A stretch of DNA of 38,205 nucleotides from Salpingoeca rosetta (Eukaryota > Opisthokonta > Choanoflagellata > Craspedida > Salpingoecidae), in NCBI RefSeq assembly GCF_000188695.1, contig NW_004754923.1, forward strand, positions 979,388-1,017,592, written 5' to 3'. The translations under genes were made by a program, and so were the position numbers. Below, one piece after another: positions 1 through 18,787 of the stretch (position 1 is its first letter; each line of letters begins with the position of its first letter). Under the pieces are notes generated by a model. The model was not told where the DNA came from and searched no databases. It saw only the letters and a list, made by a program, of their open reading frames with translations.

Positions 1-15
1 ACACACACACACACA

Positions 16-60
<45 letters not shown>

Positions 61-153
61 AGACACAACACAACACAACACACACACGCACGCACATTCA
101 TGCACACACACACACGCAAACACATTCACACACACACACGCACGCACATTCAT

Positions 154-192
<39 letters not shown>

Positions 193-204
193 CACACACT
201 ATAC

Positions 205-1012
205 CTCTCTGTGCTGGTGATGCGCTGGGACAAGAGCTGCAAGTGCTGCAGCAGGTCGTTGACATCCTGCAAGTACGTCTCAATCAGCGACTCACTCTCC
301 TCAATCAGCGTGTGCTGGACCGTGGAGCCGTCCATGCCCTCCTCAAACTCCTCCGGCTTGGTGCACATGCGCGTCAGGTGCATGTACAGCATCTCCTGGT
401 CGTCCTCAAGCACATCGCCCAGCGCACGCTGCACGCGCCTCAGTGACGCCTCAAGCTCGCTCGCCTCATTCTTGCACACGCGCAGGGAGTCGAGCTCCCG
501 TGTCGTGGACAGCTTGCGAAGCGCGTGCAGTGCATCGGCAACCTTGGGTTCCAGCGAGCGCAGGGACGCCTGTGCCTGCTCCACCACCACGTCCATAAAC
601 GTGTCCAGCGCGCGAAACTCAAACGGCGTCTGCTCGTCCGTCTTGAGCGGCAGTCGGCGAAACAGCGGCTCAATCATGCTGTCAGCGCCAAACGGGAGCA
701 GCAGCAAGCACCGGTCCTTCAGAATCAGCGCGTGGTAGGGCGGCAGCTTGACCAATATGACCAGCTGTCGCACGCCAATGAACGGCTCCCCCGACCGCGA
801 TGTGGAGAAGTCGAGCTGCCGCACGTCGCGCTGGTGCAGCTGGAACCGGCGACCCATGATCACGGGCTCGCGTGCGAGCGACACGCTGCGACGCCGTGTA
901 CGCGGCACGCGCCGCCCCATTCGCCCTCTACCAGGCGTGCCCCCTGTCTCCAGCTGGCTTCGTTGCTGATGTTGCAACGATGCTCGCTTCGATGGTTGTT
1001 GTGATTGCTGTC

Positions 1013-1049
<37 letters not shown>

Positions 1050-2436
1050 CGGGTCTTGTTGTTGTTGTTGTTGTTGTTGTTGTCTTCGACGCCTTCGTTG
1101 ACGCGGGGACCGCTGCTCCTCGTGTTGCTGATCCTGCTGTTCCGGTTGGCTGAATCGCGCTGCTGCTATTCCGGTGCCATTGTTGCCCTGTTGTTGTTGC
1201 TCCTGCTGTTGTTGTGCGAGGTGGTGTGCTGCTTCCGTTTCTGCTTCGAGGAGCAGTCTGTCAAGCTCGTCCCTAATGTGAATCACATCCGAGCGAACTG
1301 CTTGCTGCACGTACCGCAGGATTCCATGGCGGGTCAGCTCCAACTTGTCGTACAGCGTTGTATTGGCCCTCAGCACCATGATGTTGATCTGACAACACCA
1401 CGCGCAGTGTGCAGTGTGCAGTGTGTGTGTGTGTGTGCGCGCGCATGTGTGTGTGTTTGTAAAGGAGGGATGCATGACCGATAATGTGAGGCTGAGAATG
1501 CCACCATGGAAGTAACGATTCTACAAGAGTTGAGAGGGTCAGATGAATGGCTCATGTGAAGCGCAGATGGCTGCAAGATCCACTCACAAGGTATCACAAG
1601 CTCAAGCACACATGAAGCCATACAATCACAATAACGTATACGCATGCACAACCAACACACAACGCAAAGCTTGTTACCCGTTGGCCTGGACGCCCTAGCT
1701 GGATGATGGATTCCCGTGGACTGACGGGACGACCATCCTTGGATTCGAGCGAACTGGTTCCCCAAGAAGGCAGCTGTTGCTGCTGTTGTTGCTGCTGCTG
1801 TTGTTGCTGTGCATCAGGAGACCGGCCTGCCGCTTGTGACGCCGGGTCTTGTTCGGCGGTGTCTGGGAGCAAGGTTGGCATAGCAAAATCGATTTGAAGT
1901 CGCGGAGCGCGCGCCTCTTCCTCTCGGAGTTGGCGCAGCTGCTCCTCCTGCTCATCGCGCGCAGCCTGCAGCAGCTGCTCGCGCAACAGCACACTGGAGG
2001 ACGCATGCTCGCCGGAGGCACCGCCATCCCCACCTTCTCTGCCTGCAGTCTCGGTTCCCCCATCGCCAAGACGATCATTGCCTCGTGGTGCTGCAAGCAC
2101 CACTGCGTCGTCATGATCCGCTTCAGGACCGACAGACACGGGGACATCCACATCACCAGTTGTTGACGTCAACGCAGGCGCTGCGGTGACTTCCCTCGCC
2201 TCTCTCGACGCAGTGCTGTCGTCACCACCACCGCCGTGGTCACCACCCCTTGGGAACGTGGGGTCTGTGCTGCTCTCGCAAGCTCGACGGTACCCTCGTG
2301 CTGGGCCGCCCCGACCAAGCAACACATCATCATCATCATCATCATCACCCATATCCAGCAGCAACGTCCGCCACCTTTCGTGCTGCTGCTGCTGCTGCTG
2401 CTGCCGTTGCTGCTGATCATCTTCGTCGCCTTCCAT
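205..2436 (-). CDS. Mrs2/CorA-type magnesium channel, 3' end outside the window
   Basis: Exons (minus strand): 2436-1678 and 1388-205. The intron is phase 0 on both sides, and the last visible exon ends at a GAGAG|GTATAG donor, so the gene continues left of the window. Family signals seen in order are the short N-terminal strand block (RHGILRYVQ, then VIHIRDE), the LVKLPP strand and the helical stretch PFEFRALDTFMDVVVEQ, then LEPKV and VLEDDQEMLYMHLTRM. These are typical of the Mrs2 soluble domain. The transmembrane GMN motif expected at the C-terminus is not in the window. Mrs2 forms a Mg2+ channel of the mitochondrial inner membrane. Oddities are an acidic, Gln-rich N-terminal exon of about 250 residues and a polyQ/Arg insertion of about 100 residues splitting the Mrs2 domain. 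An in-frame upstream ATG at 2571 would add an Arg-rich leader that could be a mitochondrial presequence. I am sure of the family, less of the start. Confidence 0.8.
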
Positions 2437-2654
2437 GGTGTGGTTGTTGGCGATTCGCAACAGCACCCACGACTTCTCTATTCGAGTCCTGCGGGCACTT
2501 CGAACGCCCCAAGCTTGTCGTTGCACAATCAAAAATGGCTCTTGCAGCGGCAAGGGCGAAACAGAGAGCATTCAGTTTATCAGTGCAAAGACACAGCAGC
2601 GACCGACCTTTTGTGTGAGTGAGACGACGTTGTTGTTGTTGTTGTTGTTGTTGT

Positions 2655-2687
<33 letters not shown>

Positions 2688-2704
2688 CAACGAGGGCGAC
2701 GAGG
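2437..2704. promoter_or_regulatory. Shared upstream region of Mrs2-like (-) and aminotransferase (+) genes
   Basis: The 268 bases between the two divergent start codons carry a (GTT)n run followed by (GAT)n at about 2626-2689. No TATA box is obvious. If the Mrs2-like gene starts at 2571, the gap is only 133 bases. A bidirectional promoter is inferred from geometry alone. Confidence 0.4.
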
Positions 2705-4048
2705 ATGGCAGTGCCACGGGCTGTACGCACGCTCACCCAAAGGTTCGTTGCACGTATGTGTGTGTGTGTGTGCGTTTGTGGTGTACCACTACAAAACACC
2801 GCATGTCAAAAGGCTGCCCAGCGCTTCAGCAAGGCGATTCAGCGCTCACAGAAGAAGAACCTGTGTCCACAACGTTGCGTTTCCCATTACCATCACCATC
2901 ACCATCATCACACCTCAATCTGAATGCACAACCTTCCCACACAACACTACGTGTGACACTTGAACACCATGCACACGCCATCCCTTACCCACACACCACT
3001 GACATGCATACACATACACATCACGCACACATCACTGACATGCACACACTCACGCACACGCACTGGCGCACGCAGTGTACGATGCCTTTCCAGCGCCGGG
3101 CGCCTGCTGCAATCGCCGCCACCACCGCCATCACAGTCACAGAAGGAGCAGAAGCAGCTCATCACCCCAAGCACCGTGTACTTGAACGGGGAGTTTGTGC
3201 CGTCCGACCAGGCCAAGGTGTCTGTGTTTGACCGCGGCTTCCTATTTGGAGACGCCATCTATGAGGTCGTGTCTGTGATCCACGGTGGCATCTTCGACGA
3301 AGTCCCACACATGGAGCGGCTGGAGCGCTCCCTGGCCAAGGTTGGCATGCCAATGCCCATGTCACAGGAGCAGTTTGTTCACACCATCCTCGAGGTCGTC
3401 GACCGCAACGAGCTGGATGAGGGCGTTGTGTACATGCAGATCACCCGCGGGGCTGGGGACCGCACCTTCACCTACAACAGCCTTGTCGACGCCGGCATGA
3501 CGCAGAACATTGTCATGTTCGCGCAGCATCTGAACCTCCTCAACGCCCCCGCCATCGAGTCGGGCCTCAGCATCAAGACGGTACCAGACATCCGCTGGCG
3601 CCGCTGCGACATCAAGACCGTGCAGTTGCTCGGCGCCTCGCTCTCAAAGACAGCAGCTGCGCGCGAGGGCTACAACGGCATCTGGTTTGTGGACCCAGAC
3701 ACGCACATGATCACGGAGGGCGACTCCAACAACACCTTCATCGTGCAGGGCAACACCGTCATCTCCCCAGGCCTGCACCGCAACGTGCTTCCCGGCATCA
3801 CCCGCAACGTCGTCAAGGAGATTGTCGAGGCTGCGGAGGGCCTTGAGTTTGAGGAGGCAGACTTTGGCGTTGATGCCGCGCTGGCTGCCGATGAAGCCTT
3901 TGCCACCTCCGCGGGCCTCTTTGTGACCGGCGTCACGTCCCTGGATGGCCGTCCCATCAGCGGTAGCAAGGTTGGCCCCATCACCAAGCGCCTGCGCAAG
4001 CTCTACATTGAGCGCGCCCTGGAGCACCTCACCATCTCCGACAACTAA
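2705..4048 (+). CDS. D-alanine aminotransferase-like class IV PLP transaminase, probably mitochondrial
   Basis: Exons: 2705-2742 and 3076-4048, joined in phase 2 (AAAG|GTTCGT donor, CACGCAG acceptor), giving 336 residues. The fold-type IV PLP family moves amino groups between amino and keto acids. Visible landmarks are YLNGEFVPSDQAKVSVFDRG at the domain start, FGDAIYEVV, YMQITRG and DIRWRRCDIK, whose Lys (about residue 193) should form the PLP Schiff base. They are followed by LLGASLSK, ITEGDSNNTF (Glu about 227, expected near the pyridine nitrogen) and LPGITRNVV. The order and spacing match bacterial D-amino-acid transaminase more closely than branched-chain transaminase. The two-exon model gives an Arg-rich leader (MAVPRAVRTLTQSVRC) resembling a mitochondrial presequence. 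The alternative, an unspliced start at 2960, would translate a CA-repeat into His/Thr and is less likely. Substrate stereochemistry cannot be read from sequence. Confidence 0.85.
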
Positions 4049-4109
4049 CCCAACCACGACACAGAAGACGGCATCAAGCAAGTGTGCTGAATTGCTGACG
4101 TGCTGAGAT

Positions 4110-4174
<65 letters not shown>

Positions 4175-4579
4175 TTGTTTGTGTGCGTTTGCGTGCGTTT
4201 ATTTGTTTGTGTGTGTTTGTTTGTTTGTGTCTGTGCATTTGTTTGTGTGTGTGTGTGTGTGTGTGTGCGTTTATTTGTTTGTGTGTGTTTGCTTGTTCAT
4301 TCGTGTGTGTGCTTGCCACTGCGTGTTCCCCTGCCATAAACAGTTACCCTTTTCTTGGCTCAAACATGGTGGTCTGTGCTTTGTATCATGAGAACAAAAA
4401 CCGAACATCGCGCACACACGCGCAAGTCCCACGACAGGAAAAATGGTGTCAACGCGTGTGCTCCACCATGCCACGTCAAGCACATACACAATCATGTAAA
4501 GAAGATGCAAAGCTCCACCACCAACAAACAAAACAAAGACACACACGCACACACACACACGCTCACACGCTCACACAGG
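4049..4579. repeat. Convergent intergenic region with (GT)n and (GTTT)-rich tracts
   Basis: This 531-base gap lies between two convergent genes. It starts with about 64 bases of pure GT (4109-4172), followed by interrupted GT/GTTT repeats to about 4300 and a smaller CA run at 4540-4560. Open frames across it are only Cys-Val or His-Thr repeats, and I see no gene. Confidence 0.8.
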
Positions 4580-7794
<3,215 letters not shown>

Positions 7795-8022
7795 GCTTGT
7801 TGTTGCTTGCTTGCTTGCTTGCAAGCTTTTTTGTTGTCTTGTTGTTTGTGGGCGGTGTTTGTTGTCGTTTCGACAGCAAAATTGACGTTGATGGCAAAGG
7901 CAAATTTACTTTCCCTCCACCACACCCAATACAGAGGCAGGCGGGGAGTGAACCTCACACACAAAGCAGACAGACAGAGAGACACAAGCACACAAGCACA
8001 CAAGCACACAAGCACACACACA

Positions 8023-8063
<41 letters not shown>

Positions 8064-8068
8064 GCAGG
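7795..8068. promoter_or_regulatory. Shared upstream region of the PDZ (-) and tetraspan (+) genes
   Basis: 274 bases separate the two divergent ATGs. They include TTGC/CTTG direct repeats near 7800-7835 and a CACAAG-type plus (CA)n array at 7985-8062. The microsatellite ends just before the plus-strand ATG. Promoter function is inferred from position only. Confidence 0.4.
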
Positions 8069-8411
8069 ATGCCGCGCGCAAAGTCAAGGCCTCGCCAGCG
8101 AGCGAGGCGAAACAGGGGCAGAACAAACAGGTGGAAGCTGGCGGCGCATCACAAGGAAGACCTCATGGCCGCGTTGGCCATCACAAACAAGGTCATCGAA
8201 GCCCTCATGACCCTCCTCGCCATCTACCTTCTCACAGAACTTCACGCCATCCCGCTAGGCTGCAGGCACGTTGTGTTTGTATGTGCTTGTTTGTGTGTTG
8301 TGTGTGTGTTTGTTTGTGTGTTGTGTGTATGCTTGTGTGTGTTTGTGTTTGTATGTGCTTGTGTTTGTATGTGCTTGTGTGTGTGCTTGTGTGTATGTGC
8401 TTGTTTGCTTG

Positions 8412-8472
<61 letters not shown>

Positions 8473-9466
8473 GTGCACATGTGTCCAAGCCACACTTGCT
8501 ACCGCTTCCATGGCAAGCGACTCTCCTTGTTGCTCCACACCCACACTCATGTGCGCACCCCCCACGCAACTTCTCGCAAACGCGTGTTGTACTACATGTA
8601 GGTTTTTCGACTGCTTACAAGTATGGGTGGAAAAAGGCGGTCAGGATGAGCCAGACTTCTTCGCACGTCCCGTGAGTTTACCATCCTTGGCCTTCACCCA
8701 CATTCCGCTCATCATGGCTCTCTCCTCTTCCAGCCGTGCACACACATACGCCAACGATGTTTTTGAAACAAACTGCACCTTTGTTGCTTGAGGTTCCTGG
8801 CTGTTGCTTCTTCCTTGTATCCGCAACGCCCAAAGTGTGGGCCCCCCTCAACCCCACTTCCTCATCCCCAACTCTCCCCCCTTCCCAAACCAAATACGCA
8901 CATTCATAAATCGTCTTACGCGACAACGCTGGTTGTGCCTCCAGTGCTCCATCCAGCGTGAGCTGTGCCACTTCTCATATGGCCGCCCAGACCTCTGGCG
9001 AGAGGACGCGATGGCTGGCGAACTCTCGCTGGAACTGAACCAGACCTACGGCGCCGTTGCCGCCTACTGCCAGTGCCTGCTGGAGCGCCGTGATTTCCCC
9101 ATCTTCTGCGACTTCAACCTCAGCCGCGCAGTGTTCTTCATCTACGGCCTGCTGCTCGTGGCGCTGATGGAGGCCACGTCCACCGTCAAGGGGCTGCGAC
9201 ACTACTCCCTGCGAGCACTGGGCATCTTCATGGTCGTCGTGTTGTACATGTCCATCTACATCTACTTCAACGCCGCGCAGAGCACGTGCGACTCGTTTGA
9301 GCTGATGGTGTCGCTGCGCGTCATCAACGCCATCTGCTATTCGTCGTTCTTCATCCTGGCTGTCAGCGGGCTGCTTGAGCTGCACTTCTGGGTCAGGGCA
9401 TTTAGGAAAGGGAAGACGGAGGAGCTCCTGCTGGACCTCCAATCCAACAAGGCCATCGCAAACTAG
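8069..9466 (+). CDS. Four-helix membrane protein of unknown family
   Basis: Proposed exons are 8069-8274, 8602-8671 and 8957-9466, giving 261 residues. The last exon is secure. The first two are chosen because phases fit (2, then 0) and they give a continuous protein. The N-terminus is strongly basic (Arg/Lys-rich). Hydrophobic segments are seen at about residues 35-60 (ALMTLLAIYLL), then in the last exon (VFFIYGLLLVALMEA; LGIFMVVVLYMSIYIYF; AICYSSFFILAVSGLLELHF). A short acidic or polar tail ends LLLDLQSNKAIAN. A Cys-containing loop (YCQCLLERRDFPIFCDF) precedes the second helix. I do not recognise the family and assign no function. The intron after exon 1 holds a GT-rich stretch running from the donor for about 200 bases, so the first donor could be a few bases off. 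Confidence 0.6.
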
Positions 9467-15336
<5,870 letters not shown>

Positions 15337-15743
15337 CTCCGCTGTTGTTGATGACGAGGCGGACTTTGCGACAGCACATAAATCGCATGTCACCACCGAG
15401 GACAGCAGGAGGCATGGATCCTCTGGACGAACGGCAACAACATGAGCGGGTGAGCAGGTGAGCGAGTGAGTGTGAGCAGAGGCAGATGCAAGTGTGTCTG
15501 TGTGTGTGTGTGTCTGTGTCTGTGTGTTTGTGTGTGTGTGTATGTGTGTGTGTGTGTGTTTGTGTGAGCGCGTTGTGTGTGTGTGTGTGTGATTGTGTGT
15601 GTCTGTGTCTGTGTTTGTGTTTGTGCCGGAGTCTGTGTGAGCGCGCTCCTCGGTGTTGTGAGGCACTGTTGTTTCTCGCATCCACTTCGCGCATGAATGT
15701 TGCTTATCTCCTTCGCTTTTACCCGACGCAACTGTGACAGGAG
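15337..15743. promoter_or_regulatory. Shared upstream region of RABGGTA (-) and histidine phosphatase (+) genes
   Basis: 407 bases lie between divergent start codons, with a GT/TGTC-rich stretch at about 15490-15625. A possible acceptor (TGACAG) just before the plus-strand ATG hints at a spliced 5' UTR. The promoter role is inferred. Confidence 0.35.
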
Positions 15744-16024
15744 ATGGAGGAGCTCCGGCACACCTTTCCCAAGGTGTTCAGGGCTGTTCCTCTCAAGGAG
15801 GCCGACGCCATGCCAGACACAAAGACGGTTCGTACGTGAAAGCAAAAGTGAGATTGGGCGTGGTGACGGGAAGTTGAGTTAACGTTGCTCATGGGCACGT
15901 CTCTCACTCACTCACACATACACACACGCACACACAAACGTACACACAAACACACACACACACACAAACAAACAAACCCATACAAATACACACACACAAA
16001 CAAACAAACAAACTCATACAAACA

Positions 16025-16112
<88 letters not shown>

Positions 16113-16893
16113 TGCGTATTTGCAGGTGGTGCTGATTCGCCATGGACAAGGGCATCACAACTTGGCGGCCATTGAAGCCGGGCACGGTTGCACGTGTAAA
16201 TACGGCGTGCCAAGCAAAGAAACCCCGTGCCCATACATCAACGAAGACCTGGTTGACCCAGCACTGACAGAGAAGGGCAAGGCTGAGGCACAACACGGCG
16301 CACAGGCGCTGCAGCGTGCCATTGAGGAAGGCCACCACGCCCCACTGGACATGGTGTTCGTGTCCCCACTCAAACGCACGCTGCAGACTGCAAGCCTTGT
16401 GTTCCCTTCCGAGAAAGCCCGTCCCCGGATGGTCGCTGTGGAGCACCTTCGCGAGCAGCTCGGCGTCCACCACTGCGACATGCGCAGCCCCATCTCACAC
16501 GTGTCGCAGCACTTCCCGCACATCGACTTCTCCCACATCCCCAGTGACCACGATGCCCTCTGGTCGCCTCGCCGCGAAACAAAGGCAGAGCTGGCCGAGC
16601 GCGCCACCACCGCCATGCGTCGCGTCTTTGATATTGCCGACGCCAGCACCTCCCCTATTGGTATCGTGTCGCACTCCTCGTTTCTCGCAGCACTCGTCAA
16701 CATCGTTGTCGACACCACCGCTTGCGAGCACGTTGCTGCCCCCTTCGCCACAGGGGAGGTGCGCTCCGTTGCGCTGCAGCTGCAAACCAGTTCCAACATC
16801 GTTCCACGCCCACTCCCTCACAACGACGATCACAATAACCACTGCGACAGCAAGGACGATGCCGACGGTGGTGGTGGTGGTGGAACCACGTAG
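15744..16893 (+). CDS. Phosphoglycerate-mutase-like histidine phosphatase
   Basis: Exons are 15744-15827 and 16126-16893, phase 0 (ACG|GTTCGT donor, TTTGCAG acceptor), giving 283 residues. The core begins VVLIRHGQGHHN, with the phospho-accepting His near residue 34. It continues with VSPLKRTLQTA, EHLREQLG, the FPHIDFS motif with DALWSPRRE, and IGIVSHSSF, whose His near residue 211 is the second catalytic His. This order, including the CD-R-I-S and DFS-D-LW blocks, resembles the plant/protist phosphoglycerate-mutase-like subgroup of histidine phosphatase branch 1. It differs from glycolytic PGAM. The substrate is therefore unknown. The C-terminal 30 residues are His/Asp/Asn-rich with a Gly run and are probably disordered. 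The intron consists mostly of CA-type repeats. Confidence 0.88.
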
Positions 16894-17627
16894 GCAATGT
16901 ACAATCAAGCGTCTGGCTGCCAGCCTTCAGTTGCCTGTCGCACGTGTTTCTGTTGGCAGCTTCGCCAAACGAAGCGGGTTTCATCCTGTTTGTGTTCTTC
17001 ATCACACAACACGGCACATTCACTTTGTGCATCGTGTGCCGTTGTGCGCGGTTCGCATTTCAAGTAAACAACATCACATTGCGCGCGAAACGAAAGCGTA
17101 CAACACCTCTGTTGTTATCTTCTTCGGTGCGTGCGGCGCTGTGTAGTTTGAACCGCCTCATAACAACCATCAGCCCAGATCCAGAGAAGCGATAAGCAGC
17201 ATGCATGGGCTGGGAAAGAATGGTAACACAGAGGGTGCCACAGACGGTTGGCAAGGTGACAAAACTGAATGCTCGCAGGTAACACAATGGGGAGGGGCAA
17301 ATTAACAAAACAAGGCAGTCGTGCGTGCGTGCCAAAGGGCAGCCAGCGTTGCAGGGAAAGGTAGGAGGCGGCGGAATAGAAACGTCGGGATACAGAACAG
17401 TTGCGAGACTGCATGCATGCAGGCAAGAAAGAAAGGAAGAAAGAAAGAAAGAAAGAAAAGCGCGCCGGCAAACGAAAGAAAACAAGAGTGTTTGTTCGAC
17501 TGAACAACTGAAAGACGGTCAACCGGTGGGGTGCGAGCGATGATTGCCACAGTGTGACCATCACAAGCATCCACACTGCAAGTGCAGCATTGTGTCTCCA
17601 CACACACACACACACACACGCACACAC

Positions 17628-17714
<87 letters not shown>

Positions 17715-17774
17715 GTCACGCAGTCACACGTGCGGCTTGTGGGGTGCACGTCGTCAAGCCAACACACCCAAAAC
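16894..17774. repeat. Intergenic region without a visible gene
   Basis: The 881 bases between the phosphatase stop and the end of the next minus-strand gene hold a GAAA/GGAA tract at about 17426-17460 and a (CA)n tract at 17600-17711. Nothing protein-like is seen on either strand apart from repeat translations. Confidence 0.7.
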
Positions 17775-18731
17775 TCAGAACTCCGAGAAGGGCTTGACGA
17801 AGATCTGGAGGTTTTTGTGGACGGGGTGGTCCACGCCCTGACCGCACGTGCACGAGCTGCCGGCAGAGAAGCAGCGATGAGATGTCGAGCGCTCGTTGGT
17901 GGAGTATGATGAATTCATCTGGACGGCACCTGCAGAAGATAAGCAGATACTTGGCTGCCAAAGGGAGTGCACAGATAGCTTGGCTGACACACACAGGTAC
18001 ACACACATACGCACGTACGCACAATACGCACATATGCACGCAATGAGTTGACTCACTCGCGGTACTGGTAGCCAGCGCCGTGCAAGACCTTGAGCCAGCC
18101 ACCGTCAGCCCCCGTCTGGTCGCAGAAGCCACGAAAGACATTGTCGCCAGCGCGAAGGTAGTATGCCTGGCTGCGTGTCAAGCCTGTTGAAAGGACAGTA
18201 CTGCACGACTGCGCTGGACTATCCGGAAGCAGACCATCCACAAGGTTCACAGTGGACTCGTCCAGGGGTTTCACCCAAATTGTGAAATCTGAAAATCACA
18301 TAAAATGTAAAACACAAACAAACAAACAAACAAACAAACAAACAAACAAACATGTATTCTTGTGAGGTTGATTGTTGCGAATCAATCGAAGAGAAGGAAG
18401 ATAAAAGTGTTCATGTGTGTGCGCACAACTGTGCGTATGCATGTGTGTATGTGTGTGAGACTGTTTGTGTGTGTGTGTGTGTGTGTTAGTGTGTGTGACT
18501 GAATGTGTGTATGTGCTCCTATGTACACTGGAGGTGGTGTTCGTTGCGACAGCTCACCCTTGTGTGGTGGATAGTTGGAGCTGCTGCCGCAGGTACATTG
18601 TGATCCTGTCGGCGTGACCATGGATTGGCAGAGTGAGCAGGAGTGCATCTCATTCGGGTGAAGTTAAGAATAATTCAGCCGTCATAACACCACACAGCGT
18701 ACCAACAGAAGAATACAGAGCAGGAGCAGAA

Positions 18732-18787
<56 letters not shown>

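Noticed and set aside
2960..3075. Unspliced start of the aminotransferase at 2960
   Set aside because: It would encode a His/Thr-rich leader from CA-like repeat. The spliced start at 2705 gives a phase-consistent mitochondrial-type leader.
8232..8600. Extra exon of the tetraspan gene at 8471-8601 (after the GTGTGCAG acceptor)
   Set aside because: All frames either stop or give His/Thr/Pro-rich sequence, and the downstream exon phases fit better without it.
17060..17485. Minus-strand ORF with hydrophobic Phe/Leu/Ser stretches near 17400-17480
   Set aside because: It is produced by the GAAA/GGAA purine tract read in reverse. There are no splice-supported exons or family motifs.
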